Shown here: piece after piece, positions 33,146 to 44,912 of the stretch
How the letters are laid out: each line of letters starts with the position of its first letter
How positions within the stretch are numbered: the stretch's first letter is position 1
Assembly: GCA_050084515.1 (NCBI GenBank)
Contig: CM114271.1
Span: 55,428,001-55,492,000, forward strand
Length of the DNA stretch: 64,000 bases
Direction: 5' to 3'
From: Blasia pusilla
Taxonomy: Eukaryota; Marchantiophyta; Marchantiopsida; Blasiales
Notes under the pieces: generated by a model
Told to the model about the DNA's origin: nothing
Seen by the model: only the letters and a program-made list of their open reading frames with translations
The model's database searches: none
Made by a program: the position numbers and the translations under genes

Positions 33146-34240
33146 TCAGTTATCCTCAGGTTCGGGCTCATAATACCGGCGTACATGCATGCCATTGACT
33201 CGCGTGGGCAGGGATTCTCCCTGTAAGGTTTCTAATTGTAGTGATCCATTATCATAGATGGCCAATACCCGGTAGGGTCCCATCCAATTTAATTTTAATT
33301 TTCCGGGGAACTTTAGTCGCCGGTTATCATACAATAGCACTAAGTCCAACACTGATAGATTGTGGCCGGAGATGTCGATCGTAACGTTTCTTACGTTCTT
33401 TTTGCACTTGGGCTGTCCGGCGTAATGCGAGCATGCGTGCCTCTTCCAACTCCACTAGGGTCTCATTCCTGTGTTCGATAACTTCGCCCCCAGCCTCCGT
33501 TCTTGTTCCCTCCAATACCCGATAAGTGGGCAACGCCCATTGAATAGGTGTTAAGGGATGTACGCCATAATTCAGGAAGAAGGGGGTGTATTTTGTAGTA
33601 ACCTTTTCAGTTGTTCGGTACGCCCATAATGCCGGGGCAATTTTTCTGTCCCAATCATAGGAATATGTTACCGTTAATCAATTCAATATTCGGCAAATGA
33701 GGCCGTTAGATTTTTCCGTCAACCCGTTGGCTTTAGGGTTGTAGGGAGTGATTTTCCGATGCTTAATGAGAAAGTGGGAAGTGAGAGACTCAATAGTCTG
33801 GTTCAGGAAGTGCGTACCCCGGTCACTTACTAGTTCCAACGGACAGCCATAACGCGTGATAATCATCTCGTATAAAACTTAGCCACTGCTTCATTGTCAT
33901 CTTTCCGCGTGGCTACCGCTTCAACCATCTTAGTGCAATAGTCAGTGGCGATAAGAATATACTTCCACCGGGTTTGGCGAGTGGCCGGGGAGATAGGGCC
34001 CACGAAGTCAATGCCCCATTTTTCAAAAGGAGCTAGGGGCATGATGGGGACCAAAGGCCACCGCGTAGTCGCCGTGGGTCGACTTGCCCTTTGACAGGCA
34101 TCACAACTCCGAATAAAATTACCTACGTCTTTGTACATAGTCGGCCACCAATAACGTGCGGCCAAAATTTTCTTTACGGGATTTTTTACCGCATAGTGTC
34201 CACCGGAATCAGCCATATGCAGGGCTTTGATGACCTGGGG
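33146..34240 (-). pseudogene. Gypsy integrase
   Basis: Read on the minus strand: the HHCC zinc-binding region (HMADSGGHYAVKN ... RSCDACQRA), then the DDE core with WGIDFVGPISP (first Asp), LVSDRGTHFLNQ (second Asp) and KANGLTEKSNG (Glu), followed by a C-terminal domain reading FPGKLKLNWMGPYRVLAIYD and ending YEPEPEDN. Stops or shifts at about 33863, 33675 and 33340 break it into four pieces. No chromodomain is seen. Confidence 0.85.
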
Positions 34241-34246
34241 AACCTC

Positions 34247-35898
34247 TTAAGCTTCCAAGCATCTTCGATGCTCTTCATCAACACCTAATTTGAATAAGAG
34301 CCCTTGACAGATCTCATATGGGCCTATCCGATGTAAAAAAACTGCGCGTTCTTCCGCTGACATTGGGGCAGGAAGTCGCAAAGTCATTAGAAACCGCAGA
34401 ATATCCTCATAAAAAGACTGGCTCAACCGTTCTTCTGTTATCTGGAACAGATCTTCATCGGGAAAGGTATCATCGACAGATTGGGTGAGGTCCGCGTTTG
34501 TCATCCTCAACCGGGAAAGAAAATCGGCATTGGTATGCACTTTGCCGGCACGGGTCACAACATCGAATGTGAGTTCTTGTAGCAACAAGATCCACCATGC
34601 AATGCGTCCTGATAGGTCGGCTTTCACCATTAAGGGTCTGAGTGCAAAATGATCCACATGAAAGACAAATTCGTACCCTAATAAATAGTGTCGGAACTTT
34701 TTACACGAGAAGACCATGCCTAACGCTTCTCATTCGGTAGTTTTATATTTCTGCTCTGCCGCCGATAGTTGTCGGCCGGCGTAGTAAATTGGAAAATCAT
34801 GTTTGTGCTCATCCAATTGGCTGAGCACTACTCCAATGGCAAATGAGGATGTGTCCACATATACGTGGAAGGGTTTGGTCCAATCGGGGGACCGAAGTAC
34901 AGGAGCTTTTTGCAATGCGTCTTTTAAGGTGTCGAATGCCACTTGGCACGCTGGTGTCCACTCCCATTCGGTGGTCTTCTTAAGTAATGCAGTAAGAGCG
35001 CCCGCTTTTACCGCGTAATCTTTAATAAACCGTCGATAGTACCCGACATGTCCCAAGAATCCTCTCAATTCCCGGAGATTAGTAGGTGGTTCCAATGCGA
35101 CGATAATATCCACCTTGGCCTTGTCGACCTCAATTCCTTGCGCCGACACTCGGTGTCCCAACAGAATTCCTTGTTTCATAGCGATATATGATTTGTCCGG
35201 ATGAAGGGACAAATGCACTTCGCGACAGCGTGCGAGTGTTAACTCTAACTTTTCGGATGTTCGGCCTCCGCGGTGAAGATACAAAAATTGTCTAAAAAGA
35301 TTTCCACGAACTTCCGCAGATACTCCTGGAAGATGGAGATCATCATCCGTTGGAAAGTAGCTGGGGCATTGCACAACCCAAAAGGCATTACGCGATATGC
35401 GAAAGTTCCCCAGTCCGTAGTGAACGTTGTGAGGGGACGATCCTTTTCTCGTATGGATACCTGGTTGTACCCTGAATATCCGTCCAAGAAAGTATAACGC
35501 TCGTGCCCGGCCACTTTATCCAAAATACTGTCAGTGAAAGGTAGAGGATGGTGGTCTTTTAAGGTGGCAGCATTTAATTTCCGATAGTCCTGGCACACTC
35601 GGATTTTTCCCGTTTGTTTTTTTGGTACAATTACGACGGGCGACACCCACTCGCTGCTTAACACCGGATAGATTATTCCTGGCTCGAGACGCTGATTGAT
35701 CTCGTCCTTGACTAACAATGAGTACTTTGGATTCAGTCGATATTTTCGCATTCGCACCGGGACCGCCCCTTCTTTAAGATCAATTCGGTGTTCACCATAT
35801 TGTGCGGGAATGCCTGTCATTTCATCCATGGAGTATGCAAAGACATCCAAATACTCAAACAATAGTCTTTTATACTTTATAAGTGTGGTGGGAGACAA
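34247..35898 (-). pseudogene. Gypsy reverse transcriptase and RNase H
   Basis: RT motifs in order: VPVRMRKYRLNPKY, WVSPVVIVPKKQTGKIRVCQ, ERYTFLDGYSGYNQV, FAYRVMPFGLCNAPATFQRM, then VEIFLDNFCIF where Y-x-D-D is expected. The second catalytic Asp is Asn (GAC AAT), probably an inactivating change. After a frameshift near 35260 come LRELRGFLGHVGYYRRFI, the RNase H start VYVDTSSFAIGVVLSQ, and HVDHFALRPLM with HTNADFLSRL. There is one stop at about 34728. Confidence 0.9.
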
Positions 35899-36057
35899 AT
35901 CCTAAAGGCGTAGAGACTTTTGATGCAATAACGACGGGCGTAGTCCCGCTCCCCTGAACCATGTTCTTCAGAACGGAAGGTGCTATGACCTAGCTTCTCT
36001 TCCTCTCGGGTCCACCTTGGCTTGGAGGGTACCGACTCTCGTCTATTTCATAACATT

Positions 36058-36667
36058 CTAAATAATACACTGGGACGAGGACTCGAGCGGTGGTGTTGTC
36101 TTGATCGACGTATAGCCGTCGTCAGTCGGTGGCGTCTCTCCTTGGGGTGGTCGAGATTTCCACGACAGCTTGATGAGCCGCTTCGAGACCTGATTCGGCG
36201 CCTGGAACGTGAAACGTCGCCTTTTCCAATCTGTAGTCACCCTCGCGCCATACAGCCAGGGTCTTCCGATGAGCAAAGGATAGCCCGTCGCGGTCAGGGG
36301 CTGCAAGACTAAGCAATCCAACAGGAAACAACACCCCCCCGAGCATGGTCGGAATTTGCGTGAGTGTCAGGGGTCTCTTCGGGATTGATCCCAAACCGCA
36401 AATACTTGTCTCAGGCTCGTACACCGTGTACCCTAGGGCCCGAGCTGTTTGCTCCGTCATAATATTGATTCCGCTTCCGGAATCAATGGGGACCTTCTTA
36501 ATAGTATGGCCCTCAATTTCCACCTCCACTTCTGGGGCTCCCAAGTCTTCTACTTCGATACGGAACAAATCCACCACTGGCAGATGCTTCGCCGACTTCA
36601 TGGGTCTTTTGCGGCTGATTTTCCACTGCTGCAAGATTTTTCCGTATACTGGGTTATCCATTAGCAA
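36058..36667 (-). pseudogene. Gypsy aspartic protease
   Basis: The minus-strand frame contains IKKVPIDSGSGINIMTEQTA, the DSG active-site motif of retroviral-type proteases, and TARALGYTVYEPETSICGLG. A second piece in another frame (36321-36058) gives YPLLIGRPWLYGARV, matching the C-terminal 'iLGrpWl' of these proteases. A shift near 36300 separates them. The zinc-knuckle frame ends just upstream at 36668. Confidence 0.8.
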
Positions 36668-37780
36668 CTATAGCAGGGTTATGTTGGCCGGGGTTGACGC
36701 CAAGTCCCTCAGTAAATCGTAAGCTTCTAGGACCAGCGGTGATGTCGCCATGGCTTGGACTGTCGTACTTGGTTTGGCCTTTGTCTTCTCTGGGGTCTGC
36801 CTCCCCTCTGGTTCTTGGTCCTCACGAACTTGAGCACGAACCTGGTCCTCTACATCCTGATGGAAGTATTTCGGATGACTTCGGTCAAAGGCCGGGTCCA
36901 CATCGCCTTTGAGGATGGCCTTCCCGGCACGTAAGGTGTTCACAGCTTTGTTCTTGGGCTCCCCTAGCTTTGCTTGCGAAGACGAAGCACCCTTCTTTAC
37001 CTTTGGGATCCCTGCGGTCTGACTCTTCGACCTCGTGGTGACCGCCAACACAGTTTCTTGGAACTCTTTGGGCCAGTCCGATGATTCCTCGTTGGCCCCT
37101 TCGATCGAGTCTTCCTCACTGATGGTGACTCGCTTTGGTCTCGGGGACACTACTTCTTCCACCCGGACCAGTTGTACATTTACATCGTTTTTGGGCTCTG
37201 GTTGAGCCGCTGGAGTGTTTACATATCTGACCAACAAACACGGGACCTTGGGCTCCGGGCATTCCACGGCAGTGTGCCCGCCCTTCTTGCAGTTCCCGCA
37301 TAAGGGATTGAGTCCCACTGGTCGCTTTGGGTTTGGGCAATTATTGGCCCAATGGTCTTCTGCACCGCAGTTATAACAACAATTTCGTTTGATGGGTGGC
37401 ATGAAGGCCGCCGCACCCATAATCTGTCTCAGGGGTCTCTGTTCTCCGTATTCCGGAGGTACATACCGCGTGATCCAGCTTCTCCCGGGGTTTGGGGGTG
37501 GCACCGCTTGGATGGCATAGCACCCTTCCCACTGTTCCGGTTCATACCATCCTTCTTCAATAGGGGCCTCTTCCTGGATCCACCGTAGATCCCTCTGAGT
37601 AGGGCATTCCTGTACAGTATGCCCCTGGGTTCCACAACTACTACACCAAATGTTGGGCCTCATCAGCCCGGGTCGTCTTCTGGGGTCCTTCTGGGCCGCC
37701 AGATGTACCTTCAACTCAGCCATTTGTTTACTGAGTTCCTCCATGGCCGACTTGCCGGCCTTCCTTGCCGTCCCTCTCAC
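36668..37780 (-). CDS. Gypsy nucleocapsid-like region with three CCHC zinc knuckles
   Basis: The open frame has three CX2CX4HX4C knuckles: CSSCGTQGHTVQEC, CYNCGAEDHWANNC and CGNCKKGGHTAVEC. These bind element RNA during packaging. A basic and acidic linker follows up to the protease. The frame overlaps the end of gag by 4 nt in another frame, which could be a frameshift site or a single-base indel in a formerly continuous gag. Confidence 0.8.
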   Translation of the reverse strand: MRGTARKAGKSAMEELSKQMAELKVHLAAQKDPRRRPGLMRPNIWCSSCGTQGHTVQECPTQRDLRWIQEEAPIEEGWYEPEQWEGCYAIQAVPPPNPGRSWITRYVPPEYGEQRPLRQIMGAAAFMPPIKRNCCYNCGAEDHWANNCPNPKRPVGLNPLCGNCKKGGHTAVECPEPKVPCLLVRYVNTPAAQPEPKNDVNVQLVRVEEVVSPRPKRVTISEEDSIEGANEESSDWPKEFQETVLAVTTRSKSQTAGIPKVKKGASSSQAKLGEPKNKAVNTLRAGKAILKGDVDPAFDRSHPKYFHQDVEDQVRAQVREDQEPEGRQTPEKTKAKPSTTVQAMATSPLVLEAYDLLRDLASTPANITLL

Positions 37781-38832
37781 TGGACTTTCCGACCGTTGGG
37801 ACGACGCTTGGTGCTTGGTCGGGTTTTGTTTTGGTGCTTGGGGGAGCGATGATGCCAGCTCTTCCCTTTCCTTTTAGCTTTCACCTCTTGCTCCGAGTCT
37901 GAGGACTCGGACAAATCCTCTGTAGAGGATTCCGTGTCTGTGGAGGACGCTTCGTCTTCAGACAAAGCGCTAGTCTGCGACGCCCCTCTCCATTGGTGAC
38001 GTCGTCTTCGTGTTCGGCGGGACTTTTCTGAGGCTTCGTACGCCTCAGCAGAGGCTATGACCGCCTCCAGGGAATCCCGTTGGCCTCTCCGGCAATACCG
38101 ATCCACTTCTTTGGACAAGCCGGACACGAACCAATCTACCAATTGGGAGGTAGTCGTGTGTTCCAGCTTATCCACAAGGCTCTGGAACCTTTGGGTATAT
38201 TCCCGGAGGGTCTCCTTCTTTCTTTGCTTCAGATCGCGAAGCTTTGTAAGAAGCCTGTCCTCGAACTCCAAGTCGCGGAACTCATGTAGGAAGGATTCCA
38301 AGACCCTTTTCCAGGTTTCCGTGACTTTTGCTCCGAGACCTTCGTACCACTGGCTTGCTCGCTTCTTGAGCACGCACGGAAAGACTCGTAACAAATCCTC
38401 CTCTACCCCTTCCCTGTTGGCTTTTGGGACATGGGTGAATTCAAGAACAAAGTTATCCACATCGTCTCGTCGTCCCCCAGCAAAGGTGGGGTACCTTAGC
38501 ATAGTTTTTCTAGTGTTGGCCATGGGAACCGCTCTCCTGCTGGCTCCCGGGCTTGATGCTCGAGAGGAAGGAGGTAAAGGTGCCACCCGAGGTGCTCTGA
38601 TCGGTTCCTCGCTCCCTGACTCCCCAAAGGGGTCCCAGGACGACTCTTCGTCCGACTGCGAACTGGCAAGGGACGTAGTGGAGAATATGTCCCTTTCTTT
38701 CTTCTTGCTCTTCGCCTTTGGATGAGCACGAAGACTTGGAGACGAACCAGGTCTCCAAGCCGGTTGCTGTTCCTGCTGCTTACTGCGCCGATCGGCTTGC
38801 TGCTCTCGCGAAGAGGGCCGAGAGCCTTCCAT
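37777..38832 (-). CDS. Gypsy gag (capsid)
   Basis: The 351-codon open frame on the minus strand has an N-terminal Ser/Gln-rich region, then MLRYPTFAGGRRDDVDNFVL, ASQWYEGLGAKVTETWKRVL and LREYTQRFQSLVDKLEHT. These are the retrotransposon gag helical capsid motifs (PF03732 type). The C-terminus is Arg- and Ser-rich. This is the longest undamaged frame of the element. Its ATG is 410 nt after the primer binding site. Confidence 0.85.
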   Translation of the reverse strand: MEGSRPSSREQQADRRSKQQEQQPAWRPGSSPSLRAHPKAKSKKKERDIFSTTSLASSQSDEESSWDPFGESGSEEPIRAPRVAPLPPSSRASSPGASRRAVPMANTRKTMLRYPTFAGGRRDDVDNFVLEFTHVPKANREGVEEDLLRVFPCVLKKRASQWYEGLGAKVTETWKRVLESFLHEFRDLEFEDRLLTKLRDLKQRKKETLREYTQRFQSLVDKLEHTTTSQLVDWFVSGLSKEVDRYCRRGQRDSLEAVIASAEAYEASEKSRRTRRRRHQWRGASQTSALSEDEASSTDTESSTEDLSESSDSEQEVKAKRKGKSWHHRSPKHQNKTRPSTKRRPNGRKVQ

Positions 38833-39260
38833 AAGTCTCTTGTGGGATTTGGCAACTTGCGTTCACCCCCACGATGGCGATAGGGTAAGGGTCCATGGAG
38901 GGAGGTTAACTACTGATTTTTTTACATCTACAGGAGGGTGCCTGGTGCTCCTACGCTTCCTGCCAGGTTTTCCTCCCATAAACAGAAGTACCGGGTTTTC
39001 ACCAAGTCAACTATCGTCCATGGGCGAAGCACCGTTCGGCGACTGGTTCTTTGACCATTCTAATTAGTTGGTCTATCTTCTCTAGCACCAATGCAGCAAA
39101 TGTATTGTTATCTTCAAGCATCCATTGTCTTACGGGGGTCGCTAGAGCTAGCCGATGGTCTTTAGTAAGAACTAGATTGTGGGGTCGTCTAGGGGCAAAG
39201 CTTCTTTCTCCGCTCCCTGCTTCCCCATGGGTCTTTCTCTCCCTTCTTAGCCAAGGATAT
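38833..39260 (-). other. Gypsy untranslated leader
   Basis: The stretch between primer binding site and gag start has no supported coding sequence. Small frames on either strand look random. Confidence 0.5.
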
Positions 39261-39280
39261 GATCCCCGGCAGCGGCGCCA
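39261..39280 (-). other. Gypsy primer binding site
   Basis: On the minus strand, TGGCGCCGCTGCCGGGGATC follows the LTR by about 9 nt. TGGCGCCGTTGCCGGGGA-type sites are common in plant Ty3/gypsy elements and fix the direction of the element. Confidence 0.75.
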
Positions 39281-39289
39281 AAAAGTCTT

Positions 39290-40457
39290 TGACTATATGT
39301 AAGGTCCAATGTTTCTTATTTACAGTCATTTGTAGAGTTCGATCCCCAAGAGGATCATTGTTGGATGAAAAGAGAGTATAAAGTGATTATTATGTTGTAA
39401 AAGTAGTGTGGTTGATTATGTAATTTAAATGTAGCATTCCAGTAACATCTTCCGATCCTTCTTAGTACCTATGTTTTCTTCTTCAATTCTCTCGAGTGGA
39501 ATTTAAAGTACGCTCAGGCAATTTGTTCTCTCGACATCTCGGAACCTCACAGAGACCTCAAGAATAAAGTTGGCTTCTCCTACTTTTGGAACTTAATCCG
39601 TCTGGGCAGGTTACTCTCTGTCAAACAGATTTCATACAACTTTATGTTGATTATTCCATTGATGAAAAAGGTTCGCGTGATTCATTCTTCACTCGGTAGA
39701 CCCAAAAAGAATATTCAGAATAAGCATCGCACATCATAATGAATGAATGAGTGCTTTACTACTCCATCAAGAATTGGAAGACTTCAAAGTATATACAAGC
39801 TCGAGAGGGTACAACTCTCTTGCTCGGACCATTCCTACAGCATAAGGACTTCATGAGCGAATGATAATGATAGCTTCTGTCCTGTTTCTTAAATATTCTC
39901 GAGAGTGGGAGCGTTTCTATGATCCGAAGCGTTCTTGATGAAGTTGGTGTCTCTTCAATATCTGTAACTACCTAGATCTATGGTGTGCGTTCCTTTTCCT
40001 ATGATCCCTGTGAATCCGCGGTACAAAACTGTTCTAACTACCAATTTGATACAAAGGGTCGCGCCCCTTCCTAGTCTAATTATTTTAACTATGTGCCGGT
40101 TTGAATCACAATCATGCTGAGCTTCGCTGCGCTAAATTTCCGGAGGACGAAGCTCTTCATTCTTCATTCTCTTCGTGCTTCGCTCTTCGTGCTTCGTTTA
40201 AGAACGAAGTACTTCGTATACAGAGCTTCGTTAAGCTTCGCGTTGATCCTTTATACTTCGTTACGGCTTTTGATTCTCCTCTAAGGCAAATCCTTGATCT
40301 TCCATCTCTCTGCCTTGTCTTAGGAGCTTCGTGATTCACTTGAATCTTATTCGTTCTTCTCCATAATTGCATATAATAATCCAAACCATAATGTACAAGA
40401 GTCTTTGTTCAATAAAAAGATACATTTCTTTCAAAGTACAAAATTGTGGGTATCACA
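39290..40457 (-). mobile_element. Gypsy 5' LTR
   Basis: It begins TGTGATACCCAC on the minus strand (40457) and ends shortly before the primer binding site. At 40120-40330 it is crowded with CTTCG/CGAAG units (GCTTCGTTAAGCTTCGCG and similar). The CGAAGC theme recurs at 33010-33120 on the other side of the element. The exact 3' boundary is uncertain by about 10 bp. Confidence 0.55.
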
Positions 40458-42181
40458 CATATTTGAAATTTTTGTTTGCTTTCAAATTCATGAAATCTTT
40501 AGAAGAGAGTATTTAGTGGTCCACAGTTGGCCCTAAAAAAACCTCCTCTTTCCTGGGGGCGAGAAAAAAGGAGACATCATAAGACCACTACAAACATTTT
40601 TCCATCACTCTCCATGTGAGCCTTAGTTTCTTAACATCCCCTGTCTCGGTCAACAAAAAGCAGTGCCCTTGGTATTTTTGTTGGAGGACCTCCCGGATGC
40701 CAACCTCTCTTTTTCCAGGGATTATTGCCTGCATCATGGCCTCCCCTAAATTGCCCCATAATTTCCCCATAACCATTCATAACTTGGTTATGAATGGTGT
40801 CTGCTCAAGACCAACTTTGTGAAATGTGAACACATCAGATCCTAAGGCTGAGAAACCGAGAAGCTGCACCCCTCCCAACCCGTAAGAAAGCTCATCATAA
40901 GAAAGGAAAGATTTTTAGAAGTGATTTTCTTCCACCCGCACCCACCGACGATCTAACAAAGGTTGGGAATCCGAAATGGCAATCCGACAGGTAGTAGGAA
41001 TCCTGCACATCTTAGACAAGAAAAGAAGCCTACAACTGGTTTGGCAAATGTAGGGGAACGAGCCAAAAGTTAAGAAGCCCGCCACAATGCGTCAGAAGTT
41101 GGTCTCACCGGGATAGAGTCCGATCACTCAGCATAACAATAACCGGAATCCGACTTGCCCGAAATGGTAAAAAAGTTGCAGTGGGCAAAAAGCAAAAAGT
41201 TGCAACCCGTCGGAATCATACGGGTTGCAGAATTGTAATTATGAGTAGCTAAAAGAACACAATCCACAAGTCCCAAAAAATATTCGAGCAAACTTTTACA
41301 AACACCATTATGGGTTGAAAAAACTCGTCCTTTATTACCTTCGAAGGAACCTCAGAAATGTACATTTGACCTAGTCTATGATTTCTTCAGCCTCGTCATC
41401 TACAAATTTACTCCTAACTCTCCTCGGTGACAGTACCAAAGGAATGTCCTGCGATACAAGTAGCTCCTCTGGCCGATTGTAGACAGGGATCGAAAATGTT
41501 GGCGAATTCGAGAGCCTTGGCCCCCCCCTAGGTACACCATAACGGACCCACGTTACCTGATTCGAGTCCCACCGCCTTCCTCGACAGTATACCTCGTACG
41601 CTCTGCAATGTGACACCCATCCGGTATCAATATGTGCTCTGTCCCCGGTAATACCATTATGGCAATCGCACAGGTAGTAGGAATCCAACACGTCTGAGAG
41701 AAGAAAAGAAGCCTACGCCTGCCTTTACGAGTTGAGGGGAAGGTGCCAAGGGAAGAAGCCCGCCAGACTGCCTCTTAAGTTGGACCAACAGGGAAAGAGT
41801 TCGATCAGGCAACCTGTCGGAATCCGACAGGTTTCCTGGAAGTGGAAAAAAGGGTGCAGTGGTCAAAAAGTGAAAAGTTGCAAGCAGGAGAAATTCGACG
41901 GGTTGTAGTGGTCAAAAGTGAAAAGTTGCAAGCAGGAGAAATCCGACGGGTTGCAAAATAGAAGTCCGCGGAGTACATAGACGATCACATTCGAAAAGAC
42001 AAAAAATGTTCACCAAACTTTTACAAGCACCACCATCGTTGAAAAAAAATCTTCGCTTTATATCATCCAAAAAAGCTCGGAATCAGACATTTGATCTATT
42101 CTATGAAATCTTTTGCCTCATCATCAAAAAACTCCCTACTCCAAACGCTGCAATCAAGCTGGGTCGTTGAGTTCTTTGAAC

Positions 42182-42688
42182 TCACTCGTCATTGTTCGAG
42201 AGCTCTTGCAAAATTACTTTCGGCCTTGCCCTCCCAATTTTTGGAATCGTTTGAAGTGACGATGGAGTCACTACCAAGGGTGGGTCTGGAACCGGAGCTC
42301 TCGGCTTCGGTGGAGAGTTGTACGCCTCAACGAGCCTTTCGTATTCTGCCTTTGCCTCCTTGCAAAGGTCAAACAGTTCCTGCTTTCCCTCGGGGCAGAG
42401 AATGTTCCTGCCACTCTGCCAGGCGCCTTTGATACTTGCCCCTGAAAGTCCCACTAAGTCGAACACCAAGTCACCCGGCCTTGAGCAGAGCTCGATGAGC
42501 GTTTGCATCAGGGTTGGCGACTTTTCCCTTCCTCTTAGAAGTGGGATACTATCTTGCATGTAAATTCCCGGTGGGGAATTGTACAAACTATCTAGTTGTA
42601 CCCAGTTGCATGGATCCACAGGATCCTGGATCTTGAACACTGGAAATTGTGCTCGGAACGAGCAAAGCGATGCGTAGGAGTGGTCCAT
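42182..42688 (-). pseudogene. Copy C: methyltransferase C-terminal exon (motif I half)
   Basis: Read from ATGGACCACTCC after an AG: SPTLMQTLIELCSRPGDLVF, DLVGLSGASIKGAWQSGRN and ILCPEGKQELFDLCKEA, ending LSNNDE and a stop. PGDLVFD is closer to the usual beta-class PGDLVLD than in copies A and B. The exon opening is shifted near 42660. Confidence 0.7.
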
Positions 42689-43331
42689 CTGTCAAATCAA
42701 GACGTTGGAAAGAATGTCGACAACTAAAGAAGTCGGCTTGAGAACATTTTCATTCATCGACTTTGGATCAACTTTGTCGGTCGGCGGGTTGTTTTGTCTC
42801 GGACCAACCCGTCGCCTTCCGACGGGTTGGTCAAGGACTAAAACAACCCGTCGGGCTCTCCGTTGTTTTTGTCCGTGAGCAACTCGTCGGAAGGCGACGG
42901 GTTGCTGGCCTAGAGCAGCCCATGCTCGCCTGAGAGCAACCCGTCGCTATCAGACGGGTTGCATCCAAAAACCAAAAGCAACTGCAACCCGTCGGGTTCC
43001 GACGGGTTGCAGGTACACCGTCGGGTTCAGATGGGTTGCAGCTTTCCTAAAACACAGGGAAAAACCAAAAGCAACTGCAACCCGTCGGGTTGTAGGTACA
43101 CCGCGGTTTTCCCTGTGTATGTGGGAAAGATGCAACCCGTCGGAAACCGACGGGTTGCTCTCAGCCGAGCATGGGTTGCTCTAAGCCTGCAACCCGTTGC
43201 CTTCCGACGGGTTGCTCACGGACAAAAAAAACGGAGATTGACACTCATTATACTCACTCAACGGAGATGAACACGCATTATACACATCATTAAAATATAA
43301 TTGAGATTATAGTACAGGAATTGAGCCTTAC

Positions 43332-44432
43332 TCGAATCTGACTCGTCGCGGATCGGAGTGGATACTGGTTTTTTATGATCCACGATTGCGCCGTCCTCCA
43401 CTTTAGCGACCTCTTGACGCACTGTAGGTTGAAGAGCTCGTCCTCACTCCCTCCAATCAACACCAAGAAGCAGCCCCTGTCACTCAGATAGGCGTCTGCA
43501 AAGGATAACAATAGCGCAATCTGGTCATAAGAGAGCGGCACATTCCACTCAGGTACCTCGTCCGACGGATTCTCGCCCCAAAGTCGCAACCCCGAGGCTA
43601 GATCGGCAAACAAGAGATCCACCGCAACCTCTTCGACCACTCCATTCACCGTCTAGGCAGCGTGCCCGTTTCGTTGGAGCTTCCGTCCCAGCGTTGTCAA
43701 TTTATTGATGGCTGGTGTCGACGCTTGAGAATCGAAGCTCTTCACTCATCCAAGAAAGGAGTGAATCAAGGAGGACGCTTGTCCGGGTCGTTGTTTGTCT
43801 GTGTCTTCCCAAGGATGATGGACTGTATTCTCCTTGGGACAACCTTGGCACCTCTCGCTTCCGCTTCTCCCGAGTCTGCGGACGGCTTGTCGGGGTCTCT
43901 ATGACCTCAGACTCTGGTGGGGTTTTTTTCGCCGAGGACCTGGTCCGACCCTCTCTCCCCGCTCACCCGGATGATTCCGCCTCTGGCCTTGAATCTTCAG
44001 CCTCTCTTTGGGAAGACTCGGCCTCTGAATTTTTCCCTCCCCTCGCCTTGCCTTTGAGACCCGCTGTGGATTTGTCTTTGGCTGTGCGGACCTTGGAAGC
44101 CAACTCAGCTGTCTCGTGGGCCTGCTCTTCTGCATCTCCTCCTCCGAAGTCTTCAGGCTGGACAAAATTAGGGATGTCGTCTTGTCCTGAGGCCACTGCA
44201 TCATGAAGCACTCGTAAATCCTTATCGGTGATGTCTTCAGGGTCGTTGAAGTCGAGCCAAATGGGGCAATTCTCCAACTCCCAATCGGACATGTGCTGCC
44301 CCATCTCCATGTCGTAAATGGAGAATGTCTCTGCATCTGGCCGCGAAGCCCACAATTTCAAGGCTGCCGGTTATTTTCCCCAGGTACATGCATTCTTACA
44401 CTGGACGAGGTACCTGAAGACCATCCGTTGGG
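43332..44432 (-). pseudogene. Copy C: long exon, 3' part with linker and motif IV half
   Basis: It encodes QHMSDWELENCPIWLDFNDP, the charged linker (DSRPEAESSG) and, after shifts, VDLLFADLASGLRLWGENPS and LSYDQIALLLSFADAYLSD. Motif IV reads DLAS here, against DLPS in A, B and D. The exon ends ATTCGA|GTAAGG. Its 5' portion is deleted: at 44432 the exon jumps into the intron palindrome cluster. Confidence 0.65.
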
Positions 44433-44434
44433 CT

Positions 44435-44895
44435 GGTCGGACTCCGACAGGTTACATTCGGAAGTTGGTTCCCCAAATTTCGCGTCAAATTGCAAGTTTA
44501 CATTCAATTACGTCGGACTCCGACGGGTTGCTTTGGGGAAAAAACCTTCTAAACCTGCAGTCAGTCGAACAACTCGTCGGAGTCCGACGAGTTGCATTCT
44601 TCAAAAAACATCCTGACAAGGCGGCGAGTCGAGCAACCCGTCGGACTCCGACAATTTGCTTTGGGCCAAAAACAAATTAAATCTGTGGTCAATCGAACAA
44701 CTCGTCGGAGTCCGACGAGTTGCATTCTTAAAAAAACATCCGAAAAAGCGTGGAGTCGAGCAACCCGTCGGAGTCCGACGAGTTGCTTTCGGCAAAAAAA
44801 AACCTAACCCATTCATCAATCGAGCAACTCGTCGGAGTCCGACGAGTTGCGTAAGTGTTAAAGCATCCCAACAACCGTCCCGACGAGTTGCGTAA
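44435..44895. repeat. Palindrome cluster, copy C intron
   Basis: About seven palindromes of the GTCGGA..TCCGAC family are spaced by A-rich unique DNA. Arms alternate between GCAACCCGTCGGA and AACTCGTCGGA versions. Near 44860-44900 the last unit is partly duplicated (GACGAGTTGCGTAAGTGTTA twice). Confidence 0.85.
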
Positions 44896-44912
44896 GTGTT
44901 AAAGATACTCAC

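Larger units (their letters stand above)
33146..40457 (-). mobile_element. Ty3/gypsy retrotransposon, minus strand, 3' LTR missing
   Basis: On the minus strand the order is LTR (40457-39290), primer binding site (39280-39261), gag, zinc knuckles, protease, reverse transcriptase, RNase H, integrase. This is the standard Ty3/gypsy order. The LTR's outer end adjoins copy C sequence (CATATTTGAAATTT), so it inserted in the left end of C. No matching second LTR is found at the low-coordinate side. Frames are interrupted at several places but all domains are recognisable. Confidence 0.85.
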
